Shown here one piece after another: positions 8,931 to 19,533 of a stretch of DNA of 64,000 bases. The position numbers and the translations under genes were made by a program. Source of the stretch: Isochrysis galbana (taxonomy: Eukaryota; Haptophyta; Isochrysidales; Isochrysidaceae); assembly GCA_018136815.1 (NCBI GenBank), contig CM030939.1, positions 4,023,419-4,087,418 of the forward strand, read 5' to 3'. Numbering within the stretch: position 1 is the stretch's first letter; every line of letters starts with the position of its first letter. The notes below the pieces were generated by a model. It made no database searches, was not told the origin of the DNA, and worked only from the letters and a program-made list of their open reading frames with translations.

Positions 8931-11474
8931 ATGGGCGAGCATGCCTATGCCTCCTACCAGCGCCTCCGTGTCCTCGGCCGTGGACAGCATGGCTGTGCAG
9001 TGCTCCTGAGAGCTCCGGCAGGCGGCGACTGCGTCGTAGCGAAGGAGATCTCTCTCGATTCTGGCGCGGCGTCGGAGCCCATCCAACTGCAGAACGAGGT
9101 GCGAATCCTGCAGTCGCTCCATCACCGCCACATTATCGCGTACATCGACTCGTTTGTCCAACACAATGTGCTGACGATTGTGATGGAGTACGCGCCAGGC
9201 GGCACACTCGCCGACATGGTCGCCGCAAGCAGCGCGAGCCGGATGCACTTTGCGTCGCGTACAGTGGTGCGCTGGCTGACCGAGCTGACGAGCGCGCTCC
9301 AGCACGTACACTCCCGCCGGGTCCTTCACCGCGACATCAAGACGGCCAACGTCTTCCTCACGGCCGACGATGAGCCCCATGTCAAGCTGGGTGACTTTGG
9401 CGTCTCGCGCTCCTTTTCGACGGAGACCAACCTAGCTGAGACCATGTGCGGCACGCCATACTACCTGTCGCCCGAGCTGGTGCGCGGCACACCGTATGCC
9501 GAGCCCTCCGACGTGTGGGCACTCGGTGTCATCCTATTTGAGCTGCTCGCACTTGAGCGCCCCTTCACTGCGCCAAATGGCGCGCTTGGCGCGCTCGTGC
9601 TCAGCATCACCTCAGGCACCTCCAACATCACTCCGCTGCGCTCAAGCCCGCACCCCTGGTGGCTGACGCGGCTAGTCAACCGGGCCAATCTACTCCACCC
9701 CGACCCCACCGAGCGCATGACACTCGTCGAGCTCCGTCACGTCTTTGCAACGGTGCAGCGCGCAGCGACCGTGATGCAGCGGAGGCACCGGCGCAAGACA
9801 GCCCAGCAGCTTGAGGAATTGAGGGAGCTCCACCGCAGGTACGCACAAGAGGTGGAGGCCGAGACTGCCTCGACGGCGGAGGCCCCAGAGATGATGTCGG
9901 ACCTGGAGGACGACGCAATCGTCCTCCCCGAGCTACGCACTGAAACGAGCACGTCACCAGTGCTGGCGGATCCTCTGGCGGGCACTGTGCGACTCTCTCG
10001 CACTGCGGAGCGACGACGCAGGCACAATTCTCGCGGTGCGCTGGTGGAGCCCCCAGCGGGCACGTCGCCCGCCGAGGGCTCGCCGTCCGCCGATGGCTCG
10101 CCGAAGACTGCGGCTCACATCTATGCCCCCATCCAGCCCGACGCCCAGGTGGGTGGGGATGCCAGCGCCCAGCAGCAGCAGCCACCTGGGAGCCCGTTCG
10201 TGGTAACCCCGGCACCGCAGTTTTCGATTCCGCACCCGGTCCTGGTGGGCAACTCGCCGCCGGTGACGCGGCAGTCCGGGGGGGCGCTAGCTCCCGCCGA
10301 GCGCCGCTCGCTATCGGAGACCGCTAAGACGCGCCGCTCTACGCTGTCGCCCGGTGCACGCTACGAAGAGTCCTCAGTGGCGCGCTCGGCCTCGGAGGGC
10401 CGCCATTCATTCGGGCGCATCCTAGGCGCATTCACAGCCACCGAGGAGCCAGGCGTCGCGCGTTCTGCCTCGGAGGGGCGCCAGTCGCTCGGGCGGATGC
10501 TCGGCAGCTCGAACGAGGACGGAATGGATGTACGCTCACCCATCGCCCGAGCCAACCGGAGATCCGAGGGCTCCGGGCGCTCGCCACGCATTATGAGCGG
10601 TCTCATTGACAGCATCCGACGCCGGCGGTCGCTCGGCCCGGGGAGCGATTCGCCCGCGTCGGCGCGCGACTCCTTCGTCTCAGTCTCACACGAGTCGGTT
10701 GGGTCGAGGGATCCCTCGTCGCGCGCCTCCTTGTCTCGTGACTCGATGGGGCACGAGGCCAGCACCAGCTCTCCGGTGCGAGATTCGGCGGTGTCTGTGC
10801 GCTCATTACTCGAAGATGGCAGCAGCCCCGATCGGCGCTCGCAGTTGCGTGGCGACCAGCGAGTGTCGGAAGTAATGGTCTTGCAACAGCAGCAGCAATC
10901 CGAGCCAGCGGCGGGAATAGTAGTGGGCGCCGATGCGGTCTCGGCTGGGGCCACAAGATCTACAGCGAAGCCGTCAGTTGGCGGCGGCGGGGCTGCCGCG
11001 GCACGAAGCCCGGCGCGATTTTTCACAGTCGTCGAGCCTGAAGCAGCCATCAACATCCCGTCTCCACGACAAGAGAAAGCGTTCTTTGCGACGCCGCCAA
11101 ACCTCAGCCCTGCCATTAGCCCCGCCATTAGCCCCCACATTAGCCCGTCTTCGAGCCCGATCATGAATCCGCTCTCCGTGGCTGCGCCGCCAACCCTCGT
11201 CATCGATGCCGTCGTCCCGCGAAGGCGCAGCTCCGTCTCATGCGCGCCAGTTCAGCCACCAATCGGGCAGATGACGCGAGTGTCGCCCACAGTACCACAG
11301 CATGTCTTGAGGACTTTTGGCAACGTCGCCGATGTTGGAGCGGAAGGTTCGGCACACTCTTCTCGCCGCAGGATGCGGCGGAACTCAGCGGGTGCTAGTG
11401 CTCCCGCCCTTTTCACAGTTCAGGTGGCCGACGCAGACTCGCCCTCACGCATGCGAAGGGACGCCGCTGACTAA
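8931..11474 (+). CDS. NEK-like serine/threonine protein kinase with Ser-rich tail
   Basis: 847 residues. The kinase domain is residues 10-270: glycine loop LGRGQHG (15-21), VAK lysine K38, HRD with catalytic D134 (LHRDIKTANVF), DFG 154-156, activation segment CGTPYYLSPE and the DVWALG helix. The order and spacing resemble NIMA-related kinases, which act in the cell cycle and at cilia. A basic helix (MQRRHRRKTAQQ) follows the domain. The remaining 500 residues are low-complexity Ser/Arg/Pro with a twice-repeated SARSASEGR-S-GR block and an AISPAISPHISP run, likely phosphorylated and disordered. The start is the ATG directly before MGEHAYASYQ; frames further upstream lack an ATG. No intron is needed. 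Confidence 0.8.
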   Translation: MGEHAYASYQRLRVLGRGQHGCAVLLRAPAGGDCVVAKEISLDSGAASEPIQLQNEVRILQSLHHRHIIAYIDSFVQHNVLTIVMEYAPGGTLADMVAASSASRMHFASRTVVRWLTELTSALQHVHSRRVLHRDIKTANVFLTADDEPHVKLGDFGVSRSFSTETNLAETMCGTPYYLSPELVRGTPYAEPSDVWALGVILFELLALERPFTAPNGALGALVLSITSGTSNITPLRSSPHPWWLTRLVNRANLLHPDPTERMTLVELRHVFATVQRAATVMQRRHRRKTAQQLEELRELHRRYAQEVEAETASTAEAPEMMSDLEDDAIVLPELRTETSTSPVLADPLAGTVRLSRTAERRRRHNSRGALVEPPAGTSPAEGSPSADGSPKTAAHIYAPIQPDAQVGGDASAQQQQPPGSPFVVTPAPQFSIPHPVLVGNSPPVTRQSGGALAPAERRSLSETAKTRRSTLSPGARYEESSVARSASEGRHSFGRILGAFTATEEPGVARSASEGRQSLGRMLGSSNEDGMDVRSPIARANRRSEGSGRSPRIMSGLIDSIRRRRSLGPGSDSPASARDSFVSVSHESVGSRDPSSRASLSRDSMGHEASTSSPVRDSAVSVRSLLEDGSSPDRRSQLRGDQRVSEVMVLQQQQQSEPAAGIVVGADAVSAGATRSTAKPSVGGGGAAAARSPARFFTVVEPEAAINIPSPRQEKAFFATPPNLSPAISPAISPHISPSSSPIMNPLSVAAPPTLVIDAVVPRRRSSVSCAPVQPPIGQMTRVSPTVPQHVLRTFGNVADVGAEGSAHSSRRRMRRNSAGASAPALFTVQVADADSPSRMRRDAAD

Positions 11475-12216
11475 TATGTGGGATGAGCACGCTCAGCGAG
11501 CAACATGGGCCCGTCTTCTGGTTGGTTGTGAATCAAACCTTGCTATCAACCACCGACGCTAGCCGTCGGACGGGGGCGCTGAACGAACAAACCCGCACTT
11601 GATCTTTTGTTTTGAGAGTAGGCCAAGCAGCCTCGTCATGCATAGGCGTTGCTTGTCAAAAGGCGCTCGTTCAAATCGGTACGTGTCTGAAGGCCTCAAC
11701 GGTCTCTTGCCAGTGTCGAGGATACTCGTATTGCAACCAGTCCTTGTGGATGGACTCGTTCCATCTTGCCGCGCCAATGGCTGCATGCCCGCCCCTGTGT
11801 AGCAAGCACCATCAGTGACATGCGCCTATGGTCGTTCCAAGTATGATCGCCACGTTCTTCGATCCCTTCTTGAAGACCGTCGTGAAAATATCTGCTCCCA
11901 ATTCTTCAACCTGCAGGGTGCCAAGTAGGTGCGAGGCTAATGGTATGGCGCCGCGTGGCTTCTGGCAGGTGCCAAGAAGGTGCGAGGACAATGGTATGGC
12001 GCCGCGGGGCCAGCACCTGTAGCATGGTGAGAGAACATGGTTGTGTGTCATCGACACGCACACCCGTCGCCGTCACGCCGCCATCTTCATTGTTGTGTGC
12101 GATCATTTGTGAGTGAGTAAGGGGAGCGCGCGGCTCTTCAATGTCGTCTGTTTTGCTATGTCGTATTCCGAATGGATGTTTGTATCCATGCGTGATCGCT
12201 TGGTTGCATGCTACGC
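11475..12216. other. Intergenic with a tandem duplication of about 50 bp
   Basis: No gene is recognised. Around 11913-12012 a unit containing GGTGCCAAG, AGGTGCGAGG and AATGGTATGGCGCCGCG occurs twice in tandem (about 11913-11964 and 11965-12012) with a few differences. Confidence 0.55.
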
Positions 12217-12420
12217 AACTAAGTTTATACTTGGTCGCGATGGAGCGCGCCGCTGCGACTCCCCTCTCCTTCGGGGCCCCCGCCGAGGGCCCCCCCCCAG
12301 TACCCATGGCGAGCAGCCGCTTGAAACCGAGGGTGAGCAATCCTCGAGAACTAAGCGACCACAACTCGAGTAATCTGTGCCACTCTTAGGGTAGTCTCCT
12401 CGACCTTGAGCCATTCCCTT
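12217..12420 (+). mobile_element. Partial element, subfamily G/H (shared 5' end)
   Basis: The segment begins CAACTAAGTTTATACTTGG, the same 5' end as the 17-bp-TSD elements. Its body (CGCGATGGAGCGCGCCG...) matches the copy at 22886 rather than copies A, B, E and F. No target-site duplication could be paired, so the copy is probably truncated. Confidence 0.55.
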
Positions 12421-14947
12421 CTCTCTCCCTCCTCCTGTCGCCAGCCGCCCCCTACCCGTTTGCTATTGCAAACGGGGTCTGTTTCTCACCGCACTCCATA
12501 GCGGGGGGGGGGGGGGGGTGCAAAACGCGAAGCCCGAAGCCCCCCCGTCTCCCCCTCTCCACTCTCATCCCGCGTCGTCCTTGTGGCGATTCGCCATGCG
12601 CGCGCCCTTGCCTGCTCCCAGAGGTCCTATGGGGGCTCTCAGAGGTCCTATGGGGGCTCCCAGAGGGCTAGCAAGGGCAGCTCAGGGGGTAGTGGAGTAG
12701 TGGAGGCTGGGGCTCAGGGCTCAGCCCCTGGCCCCCCTGCCTCTCCCACGCTCGCCACGCTGGCCATGGGAGCCGCCCAAAGGCCCATGTCTGCCTGGCG
12801 ACCAGGGACGGGCGGGGAGTCAGCTCGAGGGCAGGCTCAATGCGGGCGTGGGAGTGCGGCTCGCGGCCCGCGCCCACTAGGGGCATGGGCTGGATTGATG
12901 AGTGCCTTGCCCCTGCCAAACGCAGCATTTCCCCCCCTCTGCTGAAGAGGCCGGACCGCTAGCGAGTTGAATATGAAAACTCCGCCCCGCCAATCGAGGA
13001 ATGTCTTCCTCAAGGCGCCTGAGGAGCTCGAGTGCCCATAGCAAGCCCCTCGAAAGTCGGTAGTCGGTATCTCTCCAGCGGTATGAGACGCTGAAGTCTT
13101 TCAAAGTCTTTCAGATTGCTGGAAATCTCCCGGGCATCTCGGCGAGAGCACAGTGGGAGATCTGGTACCAAAAAGTGACCAGAAGGGCTCGCTCCAGCGG
13201 CTATCTCCCCGGGTGCCGGGGACTTACCCGCTGCAGCGGCCGCGGAGGCCCGCCGCGCGCCGCTCCCCTCCCCCCCCCTTCCCCCACTCCTCTCTGGCAG
13301 CTGGCAGCCCAGCTTGCCACAGGGGTGTACTCGCGCGGCAAACACCAAAGGTAAGTCCCCCCCATGCTTCCTGCCGCGATGTGCCCCTTCACGCTCGCCG
13401 CGCTCGCCTCCAGGTCGTTCTCGCACTCCCCCCCCTTTCGCAGCGCGCAGACGAGCGCCAGAAGCCAGGTGCGAGCAGCGCGCGCGCAGCGCGAGCCCCC
13501 CGCCCGGCCTTGGCCTGAGTGTGCCATACCCAGCACCTGACCCCGCCCCGGCCCACACCCGCCTCGCAGCAAGCTTCCCTGGCTGAAAAGTCAGAGTTGG
13601 CGTCTCTCTCGGCAGGCGCGGCCGGTCCGGTCAGCAGATCGGCTATAGGGCTCGAAGGGGTCGAATTGGGGGGGCAGTGCGCGTGTGTATTCGTAAGATA
13701 TGTGTATGGACTGTCTGTGCGCCGCATGGCGACGCGCAGGCAGTCCATATGTGCGCGTCTAGAGCCTGATTTCTAGTGTGTGTGGCATGTTTGAAAGGGC
13801 GCTGGGGGCACCATTCGTAACATAATTTAATGATATGTTTATGATAAATAAATCTATCTATCGTAGAGTTGTCAAATCATTTGTCGGTGAACGACAGAGA
13901 ACTGATGTTTCCCGGTCGCCGCATTACAGTTGTTGCGCCAGGCCCTCACCCTCTCTAATCCTTCCCCGAGAGAATTCTCTTCTCCCGCCTCGCCTCTCGC
14001 GGCTATCTCCCCGGGTGCCGCCCCCCCCCCTCCTCCCCCCCCGTCCCCCCCCCCCCCCCCGCCCCCCCCCGCCCCCCCCTCCCGAAGCCAGCGGTCGCTC
14101 GGGGCCCAAGCCGGCCCAAGCCGGCGATGGCACTGTGAGAAAAGTATTTGTTTATTCAATATATATCCCGTTGTGCCACCCCCCAAAACCAGCAGCCGTT
14201 CCCCAGTCAGCAAGCGGAGATAATGTGAGTAATGTCATCATTATTTACGATATCACCTCGTGCTGGTGACGTCCGTCGGTCCATCGGTCTGTGGAGACAA
14301 GGGCGACGAAATGAGATCGAAAGGGCGATGAGAGATCGGCTGCGACTCGGTTCACGAGATCGAGAGACGCTCCAGATCGGCGCCGCAGCCCGCCCGTTTC
14401 ACTTCTTGACCATGGGAAAGACAGGCGCTCTACCCGACATCTCGGGCACTTCCGGATGGCCACTTCATATTGAAAAGCTCACAACTCGGCGTCTTTTTGG
14501 AAGACAACGCCCTATGTACACCGCACCAGAAACTCTGCCGCTTCAGCAGGGGGGGGGAAATGCTGCGGCGCAGGGGCTCGGGTTGATGGTACGGGCCCAC
14601 CCCGGGGGGTGTCCGCGATGGAGTGAGGGGGGCGCGAGGCCCCCATTGACCCCCGCTTATAAAAGTAGGTAGAGTGTCGAATGTAGAGAAGCACTCTCCA
14701 GTCTTATTCATGATTGGTCGTCATGGCAGGCGCAGGCGGGCGCCACGCCCCCTCCCCCTTAACCCTGGCTCTTCCGCAACCCTTTCATGGGGGTCAATTG
14801 GCAAACGTTCCATCTGCCCCAACGACTGATGTGACCAAGGATGGGAGACACCAAGCTAGCTGACGCGGCGCAGCCCTAAAGCACGCGAGAGCGAATGCAA
14901 GGCCACGCTGCAATTCGACACAGCACGTATTTATAAAAATCGAACAG
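12421..14947. other. Repeat-rich intergenic stretch
   Basis: No gene is supported. 12680-12780 resembles the minus strand of the retroelement body (GGCTGGGGCTCAGGGCTCAG..., CCCCTGCCTCTCCC) and is likely a decayed copy. GCGGCTATCTCCCCGGGTGCCG occurs at about 13199 and again near 13997. Poly-G lies near 12505 and poly-C near 14020-14085. Long frames are low complexity. Confidence 0.5.
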
Positions 14948-17492
14948 CTACTGCCCCCTCCCTCTTGGCCTTGGGAATTGAGCCATTCGTGTGGCTCCTC
15001 GCGCCACAGTACCTCGTGTCGTTGTCCGGCCAGCTGCCCGCCCTCCCAAGGCCGCTCGCTGTGGTGGCCCTGCTTTAGCATCCGGTCCGCCCGACTTCCA
15101 ATGAGTTTTGCGAGCTTCTGGCGCAGACGATGGCCTAATTATTGGCGCGAAGGCGGAGTTACCAACCTTCTCCGGTGTGCGGTTGTAGTACCTTGCAAGC
15201 CGGCTTGTTAGCTCGTCTCTTTGATCCATTTTGATGGCGATCTCGCCGTGGATCTTGTCGAGCTCTTCGTCCATCTTTGCCAACTGTACGCGCAAGCTAA
15301 GCGCTTCACCGCCATCGCGCCCCTTAGCTTGTTGTGTACGTGCTCTGCTCATCTCCACCCTTGCGCGCTCGAGCTCCGCTTGTATCTTGGCCAAGTCAGC
15401 TGTTGCTGTTTCGTATTCTTTGCGCGCTTCCTCTAACTCAGCACTGACCGAACCTCCAATGACTCGTTCGTCTTCGACCTTTGATACTGCGGGGGCCGAC
15501 GTGCGTATTCGACCTGAGCTTGTGCCGGTATCAGCCTTGGGTTCACATTTCCCAAGAGCCCCGGAAGTTGACCCTCCTGTGCTCCCTACTGCTTCCGAGC
15601 TCAAACCCTTGGGCTTGGTCGGCTCAAAGGTCATGCCTCGCTGTCCATCGCCTTGCGCAGGAGCAGCTACTGCCCCATCCTCGACCGATTGCCTGGCAAC
15701 CTCGCTGGCTTGGACGCTCGTCCCTTTTGTCGCGTGTAATGCCCCTAGTTCGACTACTCCATCCCCCCTTGACATGGTGTTGGACCCGGCGATGACTCCC
15801 GGGTCACTTTCAGATGTCAAACGCGTAGTGCCAGCGGGCTGGCTTGAAGGGGCTCTGAGCACGTCCATCTCCTCGGCGGGCTTGGTCACGCTCTCTGATG
15901 CGCCTTCTGCCCCATCCCCGATGGGTTTCTTCCCTTCCACTCCTCTGCAACTTCTCATCGTCCTCTTTTCCGGTAATGTATCGTCCTCCACTTCGTACGA
16001 ATCGGAATCCGTCTCTCTTGCTATCCGGACTGGGGGGGCACCACTCGTTCCGACTTCCAACACCGATGCGCCAGCAGGCGCCGGGGTCTCTGGCGCCTTG
16101 GGCTTGCTACTTTCAAGAGGCCTACCCGCCGATTGGTCGGAGCTAGGAATTGCGTCTGATTGCATGCGTGAATCTAGTTCATTACTCTTAGCAGCCACGC
16201 CAGCCGAAGCCACACCGGGCGGCTTGCATGTGGCGAGTTCAAGAGTGTCTTCAGGCACACCCGTCGACTGCTCAAAGTCCAGTGAAACGTCAGGTGGGTG
16301 CGGTGCAGCCGACCGGTTGCCCTCGGGGGGCACGCCCATCGATCGCTCAAAGTCAAGCGAGGCGTCCATGGTAAGAGGGAGCGCATCCAGTTTGCTCGCG
16401 TTCGGAGGCACGCCAATCGACTCCTCAAAATCTAGCGATAAGTCGGCTTTAGGTGGAAGTTTAGCCGGATCTTTTGCCTCCGAGGGAACGCCCATGGACT
16501 GCTCAAAGTCGAGAGATGCATCGGGCGGTGGCAGCTGCCCTTGCTTGATTGCCTCAGCAGTTATCGCCATCGACTGCTCAAAGTCGAGTGATTCGTCGGG
16601 AAGACTTTGCTCAGACAGAGCATTGGAAGTGAGATCTCGAGCATCCGCAACGCCTGGATTGTCTGGTCTGATTTCTTCCGAACTAGTGACGGCTGGATCT
16701 GGTGCTGCATGTGCATCAGGAGCTTCAACAGCAACGGATAGCTTCGCAAGATCGTCCTGTGCCGTAACATCGATGGGCTTGGTCCTCGTCAATACGGGCT
16801 GTCGAACACTCGCTTTAACCAGGACCGTACCTAGCGTCCGCCTCACCGCGTTTTGATCGGCCTCGAGGGCAAGGATGTTCAGAGGCACGATCGGCGACTT
16901 CTTGAGCTCGGCCAAGGTGCTCACGGCACTGCCAATGGACTTGGCTCCTGAGGGACACAAAGGCCATCTCCGCTGTCAAGGATGAGACTTTCACTCGCAT
17001 CGACCCATGCCGGGCAGCGCGAAGCAGAACGAATTGCTCAGACATGTATTGCTCACCTGCATCCGTGTCCTCCATCATCAGCTGCAAGGTGAGCTTCTCA
17101 TCAACGCTCGGAAGCTCATACTGCCGGTCATCGTATGCGAGCTGCACGTTGCCGATGTTACTGCCCTCCCAAGGCACAGTGTGCCAAGCGGTTCCTGGGC
17201 GAACAAGGAGGCTGGCTTCTCGCCTGAGTCCGCATGCTCTCGGCCGCGCAAGCCCGCGAGGAGGGGGGGGGGGGGAAGGGCAGGGGGCACGCAACCGCCT
17301 GCGCCGGAGCTCACCCTGCTCGCCCAGCGAGTCTACCTGGAGGCCGCCGTGCTGACGGTGGAGCTGCATTCTGATCTTACGCTGGCCGATCAGCTCCGCC
17401 TCACCCTTGCTCATGGCCAGCGTGCGCAGGCTCATGAAGAGCGCTGGCGGCGGCGCGGGGCCCTCGGCGCCAATGTTACCGGACGCCGCCAT
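14948..17492 (-). CDS. C2-like, repeat-containing coiled-coil protein, three exons
   Basis: Exons 17492-17315, 17236-17057 and 16947-14948 give 785 residues. The first intron (17237-17314) starts GTGAGC and the second (16948-17056) starts GTGAGCAAT and ends CCCTCAG. With both removed, LQLMMEDTDA joins GAKSIGSAVSTLAEL, a C2-like pattern. The middle carries five spaced copies of a short motif (SLDFEQSMGVP, SLDFEESIGVP, SLDFERSMGVP and similar). The C-terminus has a coiled coil (ELEEARKEYETATADLAKIQAELE and onward) and an RG-rich tail. I do not recognise the family. The repeated acidic-aromatic motif looks like a set of equivalent docking sites (inference). The exact acceptor of intron 1 is uncertain by a few bases. 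Confidence 0.65.
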
Positions 17493-18353
17493 CCGCTCGC
17501 GATTCTACGAGTAGAGAGTGTAGTAAAAAAAATTCTCAACGTTCTCGCCACGCGCGCAGCCCTGCACATCTACCTCACAGCCACGCCCGCTTCCCTTACC
17601 ACTCCTTCCACTCTTCCACTTGCCTTGCGGCTCGTCCCCTTGTGCTCTACTTAGGGGCTTTGTGTATGGATTTTCCAGTGGCAGGCGGCGTGCACCGAGC
17701 ACCGATCCTCGATGGTCTAGTAGTTTTCTACTCCTACTCTCCTACTCCCTCTCCGTCTTGCTCTTGCGCCATCGACCAACGAGGTCGTGTTCCCGTAAAG
17801 TATGGGTTTATTTATTCAAATTAAGATGAAACACAGCGGGTTTGATTTTGATTTTTATAATCCCAGCCTCAAGCTAGTGGGAGGTCCTCACGCAAAGTTG
17901 CGTTCCGTCACTATAAAAGGCAAAAGGTGCAACTCGAGGTTCCTTTTTTTGTCACACCCCTCTCCCTCTCGTCTATTTTCTATTTTGCATTTTTGTATAT
18001 AATTATCGTTGACCCTCAACTTGGACGGTAAGACCACCTGCACACGACTCCCCTCATCCCTCATTTTAGCACATGAGCAACGTTGCTGCCCCTCAAACTC
18101 TGCTGACGGTAGGGGTGTAGGGGTAGGGGTAGGGGGTTGGGAGTGGCATTGACGGGTCGAAGCGCATTCCGTACACCATATCGCGATATCATATCGGTAT
18201 TTGATGATGGATAATGGGGATTATTATGAAACGTATAACAAGGAATAAATACTTATACGAAAAAGGCAATGACAATGACCCCGATCACGGCAAATACATT
18301 TCAAATACAAAATCTTTGGCAGACAAATTTGATCGGAGATTTTCTTCGGAAAC
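17493..18353. other. Intergenic with family-3 repeat copy
   Basis: 17926-18028 matches the repeat at 352-456: AAGGTGCAACTCGAGGTTCC, T-run, GTCACACCCCT, then GTATATAATT and TTGACCCTCAACTTGG. A G/T-rich GGTAGGGGTAGGGG run lies near 18105-18140. No gene is recognised. Confidence 0.55.
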
Positions 18354-19146
18354 TTCTCAAGCGAGTTGGGGGCCAACTAAGTTTATACTTGGTTGCCCCA
18401 TGGGGGGGCACGAGCCTCCCCTCTCTCCACTCCTCCCCTGCCATGGGGGAGGAACCACTCATCCTCCTGGCACGCCTGATGGCTTGCCAGGAGGCCACTG
18501 CCCTGCTGACCCACTCTCTCCCTGGCAGGCACGCCTGCCTCGCGCGTCCTGGCCTGTCGTGGCCAGCCCATCGCTCCAACCCCCCCTCCCCCCCTGGTCG
18601 ACAGGCAGACAGGTGCAGAGTGGGGGCCCCAGAGGCCCAGGAGCGCCAGCGAGGGAGAGGCAGGGGAGGCCAGGGCCCAGCCCCAGCCTCCTCTGCCCCC
18701 TGAGCTGGCCTCCAGGAGCCTCCAGGGGCCGCCAGAGGGCAGCTGCAGGCCTGCCGCAGGCGCGCCATCGCGCGTGCCGCAGGAGAGGGGAGAGAGAGCG
18801 CGGAGAAGGGGGGGGGCGGAGCGAGAGCTCCGCTCACCGGAAAATTGGTAAGTCCCGCACCTGTTTACAGGATAAGTCGGGACAGAGTCGGCCGCCCACT
18901 CGGAGACACAGGAGGAAGGGGAGGAAAGATCACCGGGGGGGGGCGCGGGCCACCGGACCATATCTAAGCCCTTCACCCCAATCCCCCTAGTAGTGCACGG
19001 GGGGAGCCGCCTTATGGCGGGGGGAGAAGGGCCGGGGAGTGGGGGTGTAGAAAGTATGCTACGTGCTACGTGTAGTAGGTAGTGGTTCCATTCGCCGCGA
19101 GTGCGGTAAGAATATTAGAAGGTTTTTTTTTCTCAAGCGAGTTGGG
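18354..19146 (+). mobile_element. Full-length 17-bp-TSD retroelement, copy A
   Basis: The body spans 18371-19129 (759 bp) between two identical TTCTCAAGCGAGTTGGG sequences at 18354-18370 and 19130-19146. Outer and inner neighbouring bases differ, so the duplication is exactly 17 bp. The 5' end is GGCCAACTAAGTTTATACTTGG and the 3' end finishes in a T-run after AATATTAGAAGG. Body and 3' end match copy B in inverted orientation; only the 5' half matches copies E and F. A GGTAAGT sequence sits mid-element. No protein is credible. Confidence 0.8.
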
Positions 19147-19533
19147 AGCAGCATGGCAGCATGGTCCCACAGGACTCAAGGTTATACGGCCACATCAAGA
19201 AAACAAGAAAACTCTGAGAGGTAAGTGTGGTAGCGTGATAGTTGATTGTTGACCAGGTTGAATAGAATGGAATATAGCACTCGTGTGCTATGGGCTATGG
19301 AGCACTCGTAGAGGTACAATTTTAGGACATTGCAGCCCCTCATCCTCATCCTCTCAGGCGCGCGCACGCGGCTCGGGCGCGCTCTCTCGCTCTCTCGCCC
19401 TCTCGCCCCTCCCCTCCCTCCTCTCTCCCTCCTCCCCCCCACCCCCCACCCCCGCTCTCCTTCATCAAGCGACGGCTCTCGTGTGCACAGCACACGGCGA
19501 GCCCCCCCCCCCCCCCCCTCCCCCCCCACCACC

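Noticed and set aside
15231..16856. 541-codon open frame on the plus strand
   Set aside because: It is the antisense shadow of the C2-like repeat protein; the minus strand has the splice sites, the repeated motif and the coiled coil.
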